In this document: one piece after another, positions 54,832 through 64,000 of the stretch
Layout: each line of letters starts with the position of its first letter
Position numbering within the stretch: position 1 is the stretch's first letter
Assembly (NCBI GenBank): GCA_020852175.1
Contig: JADZBH010000009.1
Coordinates: forward strand, 35,765 to 99,764
Direction: 5' to 3'
Source: Bryobacterales bacterium
GTDB lineage: Bacteria > Acidobacteriota > Terriglobia > Bryobacterales > Bryobacteraceae
DNA length: 64,000 nt
Notes under the pieces: model-generated
What the model was told of the DNA's origin: nothing
Databases searched by the model: none
What the model saw: only the letters and a program-made list of their open reading frames with translations
Made by a program: the position numbers and the translations under genes

Positions 54832-57594
54832 CTAGAACTTCACACGCACACCGGCCCATGCCGCGCGCGGCGCTCCCGGCGATTGAAACACGGACTGCTG
54901 CACGGGATACTCCCCGTCCACGGCTGGAAAGGGACGCGCGACAAAGCGCCCTTGCGCGTCGAAGCCAGCCGGACCCAGTTGCGCCGCGGTGATGTACTTC
55001 CGGTCGAATAAATTATTCACATGTACGAAGAACTGCACGCGCCTGGTTACATCCAGCCGGACGCCCAGATTCACCACGGCATATCCCGGCGAAACGCCTG
55101 AGCCAAGGTAATACCGGCCGTCCGGCCGGTGCAGGTTGTTTTCATTCCCTCTGGCATAGGACGAGCCAAGGCCCACGACATCGGCCAGCAACGAGAGACG
55201 CGACGTTGCCGCCACCTGCGCATAGGCCTTCACCATGTGCCGGGGCGTCAGCGGAATCCGGTTGCCCGGCTCGATGGCAATGGCCGCCTCCTGCCCCGGC
55301 ACACCCTCCAGGTTTTCCTCGTTCGTGCTGTTTCCCGTGCCGTTCACCTCTTCGCTCGACTGGAACGTCGCATCGAGAAACGTATACCCGCCGCCGAGAA
55401 CCAGACGTTTCAGCGCCACCGAGGCGTCCAACTCCATGCCTTGCCGCCGCGTCCTGCCGAAGTTCTTGAAGTATCCGTATCCGGTTTGCTCGGAAGCGAC
55501 GAACAGAATATCGTCCCGGTTCGCCGCCCGGAACCAGCCCGCGCTCCACCGCAGCGCGCCTTCGGTCTTCCCTCGCAGCCCCATTTCCAAGGTGCGCGTG
55601 ACAACCTGCCGGAGCGGCGGATCGCCGGCCATCGAATTCGGCAGCTTGCACGGCGACTCCGGATCCGCACAGCCCAGTTCAATCGCCGATGGCGCACGGC
55701 TGGCCTCGCTGTAGGAGCCATAGGCGCTCACGCCCGCGCCCAGATTCACTACGGCGCCCGCCGCCGGATTGAACCGTTGGAAGACGTGACGTCCTGTCAG
55801 CGAGCCCGTGCCCGCCGCCGGCCGCAACACGTCGCGGTTGTCGATGGCCGTGCGGTTATAACGGCCTGAAAAGGTAAGCGCGGCGCGACCTGCCGTCACC
55901 GTATCGGTGGCATAGACACTGCCGCTCCAGGCCCTGCTGGACAACTCCGCCCGGACATCGAAGGGTTCGCCATCCTCCTCGCCGCCGGTGACGCCGTCGC
56001 CAAAGGCCGCCAAACCCGTCACGCTCCGGTCCGGGTTCAGATACCCCAGCTCGGTCGATTGCGAAAAGCCTGCGCGGCTGCCGTCATACGCCGCGCCCAG
56101 CAACAACTGGTTTCTGAATCCGGCTCCCGCCGCGGTCCAGCCCGCCTGCCCGGCGAAGCCGTAGTTTCGCTGATGGGTCGATGACCGGTTCAGCAACCCG
56201 TTGCACTTCTCCGATGGCTCATCGTTCAAAAGCACGTTGGCGATGCACCGCCAGTAGGGAAACGGCGTGTTCGCGCTGGATTCGCCCGACACCGGAAAGC
56301 CTGTAAAGCCCGCCTCGGCCAGCGCCGCCCGCTCGCCCCCGTTCGGCTGGTACAACGACTGGTCGAGCGACTCCTCGTTGATGTCTCCGTTCAGCGTCCG
56401 CGTCCGGATATAGCGGTAGTACGCCAGTCCCGACACCGTCACACGCGAGGTCACCGCCCGCCGCAAGTTCAACGCCAGGAACGGCGAGCGGTTCGCGGTC
56501 TGATCCGGTTTCGTGTAGACGCTCGCGCGGCCCCGCTCCAGGAACCGGAACTCCTGCAAACCGTTCCCGATCAACCCGTTGTTTGCATAGCCCAACGTCA
56601 GGCTCGCGGATCCGCGCTCCTTTTGCCAGCCCAACTTGCCCAGGAACTGGCGCACCGCCGACGGCGAACTCTCGCGCCAGCCGTCTTCAAACAGCAATGC
56701 CCCGGCGCCGTACCAGTGAAACCCGTTCCGCGCCGAGCCGCCCTGTTCCAACTCCGTCATCTTCCGCCCGAAGCTGCCGCCGCTCAGACGCAGCGAACCT
56801 CCGGGAGCGTCCACCCCGTCTTTGGTCCGTAACGACAGCGCCCCGCCCAGCGTATTCAAGCCGAACAGAGGATTGGAACCCGGCATCAGCGCCGCCTCTT
56901 CAATCGCCACCCTGGGAATCAGGTCCCAACTCACCACCTCGCCAAATGGCTGGTTCATCCTAACGCCGTCCAGGTACACGGAGACCCCCTGTGGCGTGCC
57001 CAGCAGCGGCGAGGCCGTGTAGCCCCGGTAGTTCACGTCCGGCTGCACGGGGTTTCCTTGCATCTCGTTCAGATACACACCGTTCATCCGCCGGTTCAGG
57101 TAGTCGCCCAGCGCCAGTGCCCCGCTGGACTCCATGTCGTGCCCCGCCGCTGTCCGCACCGGGTAGGGAAGTTCCTCCGGCGTCAACTCCAGCCCCTGCA
57201 ACGGCGTGGCGCCCACCACGTCCAGCACGAAGACCGGCGGCCCTACGGCCAGGCGCACCGTCTTTTCGGCCATCCCATCCCCCGGCAACTCTTCCACGGC
57301 CGTGTACGGTGCAAAGCCCGTCCCCGTCACCTGCACGCGGTACCGCCCGGCCAGGGTTTCCGTCTCGAACCGGCCGCGGGCATCGCTCCGGCCCTCATAC
57401 ACATGCCCCGTCGCCAGATTCCGGAGCGTCACCTTCGCCTCGACGCCCGCGCCTGAGCCATCCAGCACTTCCAGCCTGACACCGGCGAGCAGCGCCCCGG
57501 CCGCGGACAGGACCAGCGCCGCAGCCCACAGACCGCTCACGGTGCCGGACGGGAGCCCCCGAAACAAATTCCTCATGACATGTACATGCGCCAT
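54832..57594 (-). CDS. TonB-dependent receptor with carboxypeptidase-regulatory-like domain
   Basis: A 920-residue outer-membrane protein. The start at 57594 is preceded by AAGGAA. After a signal segment (about 18-40), residues 40-115 form a carboxypeptidase-regulatory-like beta domain ([29 protein letters not shown]). The plug (about 125-250) has [21 protein letters not shown] and [15 protein letters not shown]. The barrel follows and ends in the aromatic VRVKF. The substrate could be a sugar oligomer, peptide or metal complex. It lies 82 bp from the divergent sigma gene, which is a plausible regulator. Confidence 0.94.
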   Translation of the reverse strand: MAHVHVMRNLFRGLPSGTVSGLWAAALVLSAAGALLAGVRLEVLDGSGAGVEAKVTLRNLATGHVYEGRSDARGRFETETLAGRYRVQVTGTGFAPYTAVEELPGDGMAEKTVRLAVGPPVFVLDVVGATPLQGLELTPEELPYPVRTAAGHDMESSGALALGDYLNRRMNGVYLNEMQGNPVQPDVNYRGYTASPLLGTPQGVSVYLDGVRMNQPFGEVVSWDLIPRVAIEEAALMPGSNPLFGLNTLGGALSLRTKDGVDAPGGSLRLSGGSFGRKMTELEQGGSARNGFHWYGAGALLFEDGWRESSPSAVRQFLGKLGWQKERGSASLTLGYANNGLIGNGLQEFRFLERGRASVYTKPDQTANRSPFLALNLRRAVTSRVTVSGLAYYRYIRTRTLNGDINEESLDQSLYQPNGGERAALAEAGFTGFPVSGESSANTPFPYWRCIANVLLNDEPSEKCNGLLNRSSTHQRNYGFAGQAGWTAAGAGFRNQLLLGAAYDGSRAGFSQSTELGYLNPDRSVTGLAAFGDGVTGGEEDGEPFDVRAELSSRAWSGSVYATDTVTAGRAALTFSGRYNRTAIDNRDVLRPAAGTGSLTGRHVFQRFNPAAGAVVNLGAGVSAYGSYSEASRAPSAIELGCADPESPCKLPNSMAGDPPLRQVVTRTLEMGLRGKTEGALRWSAGWFRAANRDDILFVASEQTGYGYFKNFGRTRRQGMELDASVALKRLVLGGGYTFLDATFQSSEEVNGTGNSTNEENLEGVPGQEAAIAIEPGNRIPLTPRHMVKAYAQVAATSRLSLLADVVGLGSSYARGNENNLHRPDGRYYLGSGVSPGYAVVNLGVRLDVTRRVQFFVHVNNLFDRKYITAAQLGPAGFDAQGRFVARPFPAVDGEYPVQQSVFQSPGAPRAAWAGVRVKF

Positions 57595-57676
57595 CGATTA
57601 CGATATTCCTTCCGGGCGCATTTTGTTCAGGCTTTCCGAGAGCCACCTGCCATTCGCCCGGATTCCAGTCTCTTCC

Positions 57677-58240
57677 ATGTCGTCTGACGCCTGGCAACTC
57701 GTCTCCAGTCTGCTCAACCGCACCTCTTCAGGCGCGCCAGGCCTCACCATTGAAGACGAGGTCACCCTTCTGTACCGTGAGCTTCACGCATCGCTGCTTC
57801 GTTATCTGGCCTCTCTGGGACTTCCGGCGGCCGAGGCCGAAGATATAGTCCAAGAGACTTTTCTCCATTTGTTCGAGCATCTTCGACGCCAAAAGCCACG
57901 GCATAACCTTCGCGGCTGGTTATTTCGCGTGGCCCGCAACCTGGGACGCAAACGCGCGGCCTTGTTGCGGCGTTCTCCCATTGATGCCGTGGACGACCCG
58001 GCCTCTCTGCGCTGCCACTCGACGACCGACCCCGAGGAAATGGCGGCATGGAACCGCCGGCAGGCGCACCTTGCGAACGTGGTTCAGGCGCTGCCCGAGC
58101 GTGACCGGTCCTGCCTGCTGCTACGTGCCGAGGGTCTCCGCTATCGCGAGATCGCCGAAGCGCTCGATATCTCCCTGGGCACCGTCGCCAGTTCTCTGGC
58201 CCGATCCCTGGGCAAACTGGATACAGTGAACCGGAGTTGA
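57677..58240 (+). CDS. ECF-type RNA polymerase sigma factor (cassette 3)
   Basis: The ATG at 57677 gives a 187-residue protein. Region 2: HASLLRYLASLGLPAAEAEDIVQETFLHLFEHL. Region 4: LPERDRSCLLLRAEGLRYREIAEALDISLGTVASSLARSLGKL. Upstream the frame runs open but is not family-like. It is divergent from the TonB receptor gene and 4 bp from the anti-sigma-like gene. Confidence 0.93.
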   Translation: MSSDAWQLVSSLLNRTSSGAPGLTIEDEVTLLYRELHASLLRYLASLGLPAAEAEDIVQETFLHLFEHLRRQKPRHNLRGWLFRVARNLGRKRAALLRRSPIDAVDDPASLRCHSTTDPEEMAAWNRRQAHLANVVQALPERDRSCLLLRAEGLRYREIAEALDISLGTVASSLARSLGKLDTVNRS

Positions 58241-58244
58241 CGCC

Positions 58245-59018
58245 ATGCCTTCGGACCGCCATCTTCGCGACGAGGAACTGATGCTGCTGATCGACGGCGA
58301 AGTGTCAGCCGCCGTCTCCGCCGCATGGCTTGCCCACTTGCGCGACTGCTCCTCATGCCGCTTGCACCACCAGGCATTGACGAGTGCGCTCCGCCATTTC
58401 CTCGACGGCTACCAGGATTCCGTCACGCCTTCGCCGCCGCCGGAGGCCGCGCTGCTTCGCCGCCGCATGGCCGTGCAGGCGCACCCCTCCCGCCGCTCCA
58501 TCTACATGGTTCCCGCCGCCGCCCTGTTCCTGCTGCTGGCAGCCGGACTCTGGTGGGGCCTTCCCTCCCGCTCCTTCGCAGGCGCGCTCCCTGACTCGCG
58601 GCTGACTCCCGGCTACGCGCGCGCGCTGAGCAAGGCCGAAGTCTGCGGCATCACGGCGGACGACGACACACGCGCCGTGCCTGTGGAACTGGCCCGCCGT
58701 GTCTTCCGCGAGTATCGCATCGACAGGCCGCGGCCCCGCGCCTACGAGATGGACTACCTGATCAGTCCCGCGCTCGGCGGCGCCGACGACGTGCGCAACC
58801 TGTGGCCCCAGCCTTACAACGAAGGCGTATGGAACTCGCGCGTGAAGGATGCGCTCGAAGACCACCTGCGCGAGCAGGTCTGCGACGGCTCGCTCGAACT
58901 GGCCCGGGTACAGTCCGAACTGGCCCGCGATTGGATAGCCGCTTACAAGTCCCATTTCCACACGGGAGAACCGCTCGCGGCGCACCGGCGCTTTGTCAAG
59001 GATCTGCCCTGGGAGTAA
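58245..59018 (+). CDS. Zinc-finger anti-sigma factor fused to HNH-nuclease-like domain
   Basis: A 257-residue protein. The N-terminus has the His-x3-Cys-x2-Cys anti-sigma zinc motif (HLRDCSSC, about 31-38). One membrane helix (about 88-104) follows. The C-terminal region (about 150-245) reads like the HNH-type domain (YEMDYLISPALGG, RNLWPQPY, WNSRVKDALEDHLREQVCDG, ARDWIAAYKSH). The catalytic His of the usual D-H pair is Tyr171 here. So the domain probably binds rather than cuts. It follows its sigma factor by 4 bp. Confidence 0.85.
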   Translation: MPSDRHLRDEELMLLIDGEVSAAVSAAWLAHLRDCSSCRLHHQALTSALRHFLDGYQDSVTPSPPPEAALLRRRMAVQAHPSRRSIYMVPAAALFLLLAAGLWWGLPSRSFAGALPDSRLTPGYARALSKAEVCGITADDDTRAVPVELARRVFREYRIDRPRPRAYEMDYLISPALGGADDVRNLWPQPYNEGVWNSRVKDALEDHLREQVCDGSLELARVQSELARDWIAAYKSHFHTGEPLAAHRRFVKDLPWE

Positions 59019-59062
59019 CCGCGCGGACCGCGCCGGTGACATACTCGTTCAAGGAAACCCGC

Positions 59063-60118
59063 ATGAAACGCCACGCCGCGCTCATCCCTCTCGCCTTCCT
59101 GCTCATGGCCTGTTCCCCGGCGCCTCAGCCTTCACCCGTAGCGAAGCAGGAGCGTCCCAAGCCGCCCTATCTGGTCTACATCACCAATGAAAACGGGGGC
59201 GACGTCAGCGTCATCGATCCGGTCGCGCTGGAGGTTGTCTCCACCATTCCAGTGGGCAAGCGGCCCCGGGGGATTCACGCGAGCCCCGATCGCAAGCTGA
59301 TCTACGTCGCGCTGTCCGGCTCGCCGCCCGCGCCTCCGGGCGTGGATGAAAGCACTCTGCCGCCGCCCGACAAGACCGCCGACGGCATCGGCGTCATCGA
59401 TGCAGCCTCGGGCAAGGTGATCCGTGTGATCAAGAGCGGCTCCGATCCCGAGGAGTTCGACCTAAGCCCCGATGGCACGCAACTCTATGTTTCCAACGAG
59501 GACGCCGCGCTGGCCAGTATCGTCGATATCGCCTCCGGCGCCGTCACGCATTCCTTCACCGTTGGAGAGGAACCCGAGGGCGTCACGCGCAGTCCCAACG
59601 GCAACTTTTTTTACGTCACCTCCGAACACACCGGCACTATCGCGGTGATCGACCCGAAGGCGAACAAATTGATGAAGACCATCAAGGCCGGCCGGCGTCC
59701 CCGCTCGGTGGCCTTCCTGCCTGATTCCACGCGCGCCTACGTCACCAACGAAAACGACGGCTTCATTACGGTGATCGATTCCACCCGGCACACGGTGACC
59801 GGCAAGATCGTGCTCGGCGAACCGGGCGTGATCAAGCCCATGCGCGTCATCATGTCCCCCGGCGGCGACACCGCCTATGTCAGCACGGGACGCGGCAAGA
59901 AGGTATTCCTCATCGACACCCGGACCAACACCGTCACTGCCAATATCGAGGCAGGCACGCGCCCCTGGGGCATCGCTCTTGCTCCGGACGGCAAGTACCT
60001 GTTCGCGGCCGATGGCCCTGCCAACGCCGTCGTCGTCATCGACCTGGCACAGAAGAAAGTGGTGAAGAGCATTCCGGCGGGCCGCGGCCCATGGGGAGCG
60101 CTCGCCCTGCCGCAATAG
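59063..60118 (+). CDS. YVTN-type beta-propeller lipoprotein
   Basis: A 351-residue protein beginning with a lipobox (LLMACSP, Cys17 or so) and AAGGAA as a ribosome site. The body has seven or so repeats of the type V-x-V-I-D-P ... PRGIHASPDRKLIYVA, the YVTN/PQQ-dependent propeller family. It should be a soluble binding or scaffold protein in the periplasm. No enzyme motif is visible. It lies downstream of the sigma/anti-sigma pair, 44 bp from it. Confidence 0.9.
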   Translation: MKRHAALIPLAFLLMACSPAPQPSPVAKQERPKPPYLVYITNENGGDVSVIDPVALEVVSTIPVGKRPRGIHASPDRKLIYVALSGSPPAPPGVDESTLPPPDKTADGIGVIDAASGKVIRVIKSGSDPEEFDLSPDGTQLYVSNEDAALASIVDIASGAVTHSFTVGEEPEGVTRSPNGNFFYVTSEHTGTIAVIDPKANKLMKTIKAGRRPRSVAFLPDSTRAYVTNENDGFITVIDSTRHTVTGKIVLGEPGVIKPMRVIMSPGGDTAYVSTGRGKKVFLIDTRTNTVTANIEAGTRPWGIALAPDGKYLFAADGPANAVVVIDLAQKKVVKSIPAGRGPWGALALPQ

Positions 60119-60120
60119 CG

Positions 60121-60135
60121 CCGCCCTGCGGGCGG
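60121..60135. repeat. Short inverted repeat before the second sulfatase promoter
   Basis: CCGCCC-TGC-GGGCGG, a perfect 6-bp stem right after the stop of the propeller gene and 5 nt before the TATAAT at 60141. It may be a weak terminator or an operator at the -35 position. Confidence 0.4.
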
Positions 60136-60140
60136 AGACA

Positions 60141-60146
60141 TATAAT
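60141..60146 (+). promoter_or_regulatory. Perfect TATAAT ending 6 nt before a GTG start
   Basis: TATAAT-GAGCGC-GTG: the predicted transcription start is the G of the start codon at 60153. No -35 consensus lies upstream; the CCGCCC/GGGCGG repeat covers that place. Confidence 0.55.
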
Positions 60147-60152
60147 GAGCGC

Positions 60153-61583
60153 GTGACAAGACGCCACGCGCTCACCGCGCTTGCCGCCACGGCGGGCGCC
60201 CTCGCCCAACCGTCGGCTCCGCCGCCCAATATCGTCTTCATCCTTTCGGACGACCATAGCGCGCCGTATCTGGGCTGCTACGGCGACCCGGTGCTGCGAA
60301 CGCCCAACCTGGACCGCTTCGCCGCGCAGGGCATGCGCTTCGCCCATGCCTACACGGCCGCGCCCCAATGCGTGCCTTCCCGCGCGGCCATGCTCACGGG
60401 ACGTTCGCCCGTCGCCGCCCGCATGGGACGCTTCTCCTCGCCGCTGCCGCCCAACGTCGTCAGCCTCCCCGAGATCCTCCGCGCGAAAGGCTACTTCACG
60501 GGTATCTGCCGCCGGCTGTTCCATCTGGACGGGCCGCTCCGCCTGGCTCCGGGCCTGGAGGAACTGTACGAGCGCAACCATATGCGAACCTGGGACAACC
60601 GTGTCGATTGGCTGGACCGGAACTCTCTGCGCGCTCAGACCAAGGACAAGGTGAATGAGTTCTTCGACAAGCGGCCGGATGACCGCCCGTACTTTCTGTG
60701 GGTGAATTTCCACGATCCTCACCACCCCTGGGACGCCAAGGCCATTGCGGAGCCCTACGACCCCGCCAAGGTCACCCTGACGCCGGACGTTCCGGATGTT
60801 CCCGACATGCGCTCGGACTTTGCACGCTACTACGGGGAAATTTCGCGCATGGACGAGGAGTTCCAGTGGGTGATCGACATTGTGAACGCGCGCGGCAACC
60901 CGGAAAACACGCTCATCCTGTTCATGGGCGACAACGGCATGGCTCTGCCTCGGGGCAAGGGTTCGCTTTATGACCGCGGCCTGCATGTGCCTTTGATCGC
61001 CCGCTGGCCCTCGCGCCTCAAGGCGGGCCAGGTGAATCGGGACCTCATTTCCGGCGAGGACATCACGCCCACCTGCCTGGCGGCGGCCGGTGCCGAGCCC
61101 GTTCCCGAAATGACAGGCCGGAGCTTCCTGGGCGCGCTGACCGGCGCCACCCGCGATGCCTACAAACCGCGTGAGGCCATCTTCGGCGCGCGCCAGGATC
61201 ACGGAGGCGCACCCTTCGCACTCACCACCAAGGCCAGCACCTTCGACCTTTCCCGCTGCGTCCGCACGGCGCGCTGGAAGCTGATTTATAACTGCACGCC
61301 GCACATGGAATACCAGCCCGTTGACTCCTCGCGCGACCCTGGCTGGCAGCAGGTGCTCAGCCTCCACCGCGAGGGCAAACTCAAGCCGGACTGGGAACGC
61401 ATCTATTTCGGCAAACGGCCCGTCTTCGAACTCTACGATCTGGAACGCGACCCCGCCGAGATGACCAATCTTTCCGGGCGTCCCGAACATGCCCACCTCG
61501 AACGCGAACTCAAACTGCGCCTCGCCGAGAAGATGATCATCGACTACGACTATCTGCCTCTGCCGTTACCCGTGCGCGAATAA
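60153..61583 (+). CDS. Type I sulfatase (second)
   Basis: A 476-residue enzyme starting at GTG, leaderless. The N-terminus is a signal peptide (RRHALTALAATAGALA, possible Tat). The formylglycine signature is C-V-P-S-R (APQCVPSRAAML), and metal ligands are in IVFILSDDHSAPYLG and LFMGDNGMALPRGK. It removes sulfate esters from organic substrates. The end overlaps the M48-like gene tail to tail by 34 bp. It is not close in sequence to the sulfatase at 42 kb. Confidence 0.92.
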   Translation: MTRRHALTALAATAGALAQPSAPPPNIVFILSDDHSAPYLGCYGDPVLRTPNLDRFAAQGMRFAHAYTAAPQCVPSRAAMLTGRSPVAARMGRFSSPLPPNVVSLPEILRAKGYFTGICRRLFHLDGPLRLAPGLEELYERNHMRTWDNRVDWLDRNSLRAQTKDKVNEFFDKRPDDRPYFLWVNFHDPHHPWDAKAIAEPYDPAKVTLTPDVPDVPDMRSDFARYYGEISRMDEEFQWVIDIVNARGNPENTLILFMGDNGMALPRGKGSLYDRGLHVPLIARWPSRLKAGQVNRDLISGEDITPTCLAAAGAEPVPEMTGRSFLGALTGATRDAYKPREAIFGARQDHGGAPFALTTKASTFDLSRCVRTARWKLIYNCTPHMEYQPVDSSRDPGWQQVLSLHREGKLKPDWERIYFGKRPVFELYDLERDPAEMTNLSGRPEHAHLERELKLRLAEKMIIDYDYLPLPLPVRE

Positions 61584-62629
61584 CACACTTGCTGCATGGC
61601 ACGCCATTCGGCCGGTGTCAGCACGGGCGCATACCGCCCGCCGCCGCGTGCGGCCGCCATGCGGGCGGCCTCGATGCGGCTTTGTGTGCTCGGGTGCGTG
61701 GACAGGTAGTCCAACGCCCCTGGCAGCGACTTGGACTCCATCTCGATCCGTTCGAAGGCCGACGCCATCGCGCGCGGGTCGATCCGGGCCCGGCGCAATA
61801 GTTCGAGTCCGCCCGCGTCGGCTGCCGTTTCATCGGAACGCATCATGTGCAGCGCTCCGAACATCGCAGCCGTGTCGAATAGCGCATCGCCGCCCGTACC
61901 GGTCAACGACAACCCGGCACGGATCAGCATCGTCCGCACCAGGTTTCGCGTCGAGTGGCGCTGAGAAACATGCTGGAACCCGTGCGCCAGGATCGCCGCC
62001 AGTTCGTCGCCCGACTCTAACCGGCCGATCAGGCCGCAGTGCACGTTCACATACCCGCCCGGCGCGGCCCAGGCGTTCACCATCGAATCGCGCGCCACGC
62101 TCACACGGTAGGTGTATCCGCCCTCGGACACCCGGCTCAACCGATCCACCACCCGGTCCAGAACCGCGGTTGTGGAGAGATTACTCACACGCTCGGTGTC
62201 CGGCGCCAGCGACCGAGAGACGGCCTCTCCCAATTTCTCCTCGAAGGAGACAGGGGCCAGGCGAGTCACCAGTCCGACGAATAATGGAAACGCCAGATAC
62301 AGGCCCGTCCCCAACACGGCCACGCCCAGAGCCAGACCCAGCGCCGAGCGCCACGCACGCCCGGACGAGGGGGCGCGCTCGCGCAACTGATCGAGCACTT
62401 GTGTCATGCCGGCCGGGTCCTCCACCAGGAGACACTCGCCCAGGTAAGGAGCCCTCTCGAATCGTACAAACCGGTCCGCGGGACTTCGCAGCACACGGTA
62501 GGAATGGAAGGGCCATAACTCCAACCGCCCGTCTTCGTGGGTCACACGCAGCCCTTCGCCGGCCACATGCAGCACGACCTGCTGCCGCGCCGCGGAACGT
62601 GCGTCAAAATAAGCTGCGTGTACCGGCAC
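61550..62629 (-). CDS. M48-like metallopeptidase with degenerate HExxH
   Basis: A 359-residue protein starting at GTG immediately after the stop of the DUF898 gene. There is an N-terminal domain (about 1-90), one membrane helix (about 97-115), and an M48 domain (about 165-350). The zinc motif is H216-G217-F-Q-H220 in ILAHGFQHVSQRHSTR: the catalytic Glu is Gly. The third ligand Glu267 is kept in RSDETAADAGGLELL. So zinc binding is likely but catalysis is doubtful. The DUF898-M48 order recurs in many bacteria. Confidence 0.88.
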   Translation of the reverse strand: MPVHAAYFDARSAARQQVVLHVAGEGLRVTHEDGRLELWPFHSYRVLRSPADRFVRFERAPYLGECLLVEDPAGMTQVLDQLRERAPSSGRAWRSALGLALGVAVLGTGLYLAFPLFVGLVTRLAPVSFEEKLGEAVSRSLAPDTERVSNLSTTAVLDRVVDRLSRVSEGGYTYRVSVARDSMVNAWAAPGGYVNVHCGLIGRLESGDELAAILAHGFQHVSQRHSTRNLVRTMLIRAGLSLTGTGGDALFDTAAMFGALHMMRSDETAADAGGLELLRRARIDPRAMASAFERIEMESKSLPGALDYLSTHPSTQSRIEAARMAAARGGGRYAPVLTPAEWRAMQQVCYSRTGNGRGR

Positions 62630-63613
62630 CTATAAACCGAAGCCTCCTCCGAAGTCTGCGTCCACCTCCAACACCTGCCCCAATGCCTCACCCGTGGCCG
62701 TGGCTGGGGCTACCAACTGCCGCACCGTGCTCAGATCGATCGCACCATAGAGAGAAAGCGTTTCGCACTGCAGGCGCAGTTTCCGAATCAGCGCCCATGG
62801 ATAGCCAATGCCGAGAGTGAAAATCACCAGCAGGATGTTGGAAAAGGTAAGCCACAACAGTTGGCAACCCCGCACGAAGCACTCGAAGCGCGCTCCGCCA
62901 AACGTCGTATGTTGCCAGAAGTGCCGCTCCTGGCGGGCAATGTACCAGAAGGTGATCATGTACAACGTGGGCAGCAGGAGGAACAACATCGCCAGATAGG
63001 CACCGAAAAGATCCTTGCCGGCTCCGTCATAACGAAACGGCTGATCCCCGTAGCGTACCGACCGCCTCAGATATCCTGCGGTGTGATTCAACATCCAAGG
63101 CGAATAGAGGCCTAGGGTGATGATGGTGAAGCAAAGCCACTTGAAATACAGCTTTGAGAACTCTCCCACACGGGCTGTGGAAGAAAACCGGATGCCACGC
63201 AGAGAGGTCCGGCTGAGCTTGTAGCGGAACGCTCCCACGATGATGAAAGGGAGCACAGCGAAGAAGCCAAGGTAAATGAAGAGGACCGCACCAACCTTCA
63301 GCGCTTCGGAACCACTCAAAGTGGCCAGAAAAAAGCCGGCATAGAGAACGGCCAGCACGGCCATCGCCTTCAGCCAGCCCAGCAGAAGTTCTATCGGGGT
63401 ACCGTGCCATTCGAAGCGGTCCTCCCCCGCCAGCACCTCATTGTGCAGATAACGGCGAATCTGGGTCCGCCCCCAGAACGAATATACGCCAACGGTCAAA
63501 ATGCTGAGCAGGATTGTCTTGAGGAAAAGAACCAGCAACGGCAGGCCCTCGGCCGTGCAACGGAAGTAGAGATGTTGGAACGGGGAACTCGGTGAGATGG
63601 GAGCGGTAACCAC
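62630..63613 (-). CDS. DUF898 (YjgN-like) membrane protein
   Basis: A 327-residue polytopic protein with about six membrane helices. The family's repeated pattern is visible: LTVGVYSFWGRTQIRRYLHNE (about 40-60), ITLGLYSPWMLNHTAGYL (about 165-185), TLGIGYPWALIRKLRL (about 270-285). E. coli YjgN is the reference member. Function is unknown; the pairing with an M48 protein suggests envelope homeostasis. Starts at GTG. Confidence 0.9.
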   Translation of the reverse strand: MVTAPISPSSPFQHLYFRCTAEGLPLLVLFLKTILLSILTVGVYSFWGRTQIRRYLHNEVLAGEDRFEWHGTPIELLLGWLKAMAVLAVLYAGFFLATLSGSEALKVGAVLFIYLGFFAVLPFIIVGAFRYKLSRTSLRGIRFSSTARVGEFSKLYFKWLCFTIITLGLYSPWMLNHTAGYLRRSVRYGDQPFRYDGAGKDLFGAYLAMLFLLLPTLYMITFWYIARQERHFWQHTTFGGARFECFVRGCQLLWLTFSNILLVIFTLGIGYPWALIRKLRLQCETLSLYGAIDLSTVRQLVAPATATGEALGQVLEVDADFGGGFGL

Positions 63614-63687
63614 GCCGGATTATGGCATGGTGGGGAGACCGCCGCAATCCTTGATCTTAAGGTGAAAAAGAAAGCGGCCAACAGGAA

Positions 63688-63710
63688 AAGCCCCACACAA
63701 GGCGGGGCTT
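63688..63710 (-). terminator. Intrinsic terminator of the rRNA operon
   Basis: Minus-strand hairpin AAGCCCC/GGGGCTT with a short loop, followed by TTCC, located 10 bp after the 3' end of 5S rRNA. Confidence 0.8.
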
Positions 63711-63720
63711 GATAAATTAA

Positions 63721-63836
<116 letters not shown>

Positions 63837-63961
63837 AAGGTTCAGGCGTCAGCGGCGCGTTAAACACACCACATCGTGCCAAACTTGTTGGGATCGAATA
63901 ATGACGGGCAGCACAAGTGCCTAGACGGCTTTGAGCGTTTGCTCTATGTAATGAGTAAATT

Positions 63962-64000
63962 TTATGGTCAAGCCGAACGGGCTATTAGTACCGGTAAGCT
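63962..64000 (-). rRNA. rrl: 23S ribosomal RNA, extreme 3' end (partial)
   Basis: On the minus strand the edge reads AGCTTACCGGTACTAATAG followed by a GGCTTGACC element, the conserved end of domain VI of 23S rRNA. Only about 39 nt lie in the window; the 3' boundary is approximate. Confidence 0.9.

Noticed and set aside
63837..63961. A tRNA or small RNA in the 23S-5S spacer
   Set aside because: The 125-bp spacer shows only a short GAGC/GCTC stem and no tRNA-like structure.

Overview
The window is high-GC bacterial chromosome. It most resembles an acidobacterium of the Bryobacterales/Solibacter type. That placement is an inference from family content: an uncharacterised 'Solibacter'-type (TIGR03437-like) surface protein, a DUF1501 plus cytochrome/DUF1549/DUF1553 pair, a winged-helix regulator fused to a TolB-like propeller, several ECF sigma cassettes, two type I sulfatases and a TonB receptor with an N-terminal carboxypeptidase-regulatory-like domain. 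I see no phage, insertion sequence, CRISPR array or tRNA. Genes are dense and many are coupled by 4-bp ATGA/GTGA overlaps. At the right edge a minus-strand rRNA operon begins (3' end of 23S, then complete 5S).

Layout. 1-4.9 kb: GNAT and mazG, a membrane-type GMC dehydrogenase with its small subunit, and a PLP sugar aminotransferase. 4.9-13.3 kb: winged-helix/TolB regulator, aspartyl protease, glycosyltransferase, DUF1428, and the DUF1501/DUF1549 pair. 13.4-18.9 kb: the most unusual locus, a four-gene operon whose first product fuses a P1B-type metal ATPase to an HflK-like SPFH domain, followed by HflC-like and second HflK-like SPFH proteins (the latter with a His-rich N-terminus) and a small anchored protein. 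18.9-30.6 kb: pyrophosphatase, Spy-like protein, NlpC/P60 hydrolase with a basic linker, Fe-S oxidoreductase, beta-helix protein, amidase, ornithine cyclodeaminase-like protein, lipoprotein, TIGR03437-like protein.

30.7-42 kb is mostly housekeeping: homodimeric pyruvate dehydrogenase E1, RNase PH, dITP/XTP pyrophosphatase, NUDIX hydrolase, PolX, a TgpA-like transglutaminase with an FAD oxidoreductase, and LexA. 42-61.6 kb is dominated by envelope and regulatory genes: three separate sigma/anti-sigma-type cassettes, a VIT-VWA protein, two sulfatases, a DUF1080 protein, glcEF, a three-part fusion protein, a TonB receptor and a YVTN propeller lipoprotein. 61.5-63.6 kb holds a DUF898 membrane protein with an M48-like protein lacking the catalytic Glu.

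Working together. The metal ATPase/SPFH genes look like one machine: an efflux pump physically joined to a membrane scaffold. Nucleotide hygiene enzymes (MazG, RdgB, NUDIX) are scattered in the window. A recurrent signal is a -10-like hexamer ending 5-6 nt before the start codon (at least six genes), which predicts leaderless mRNAs.
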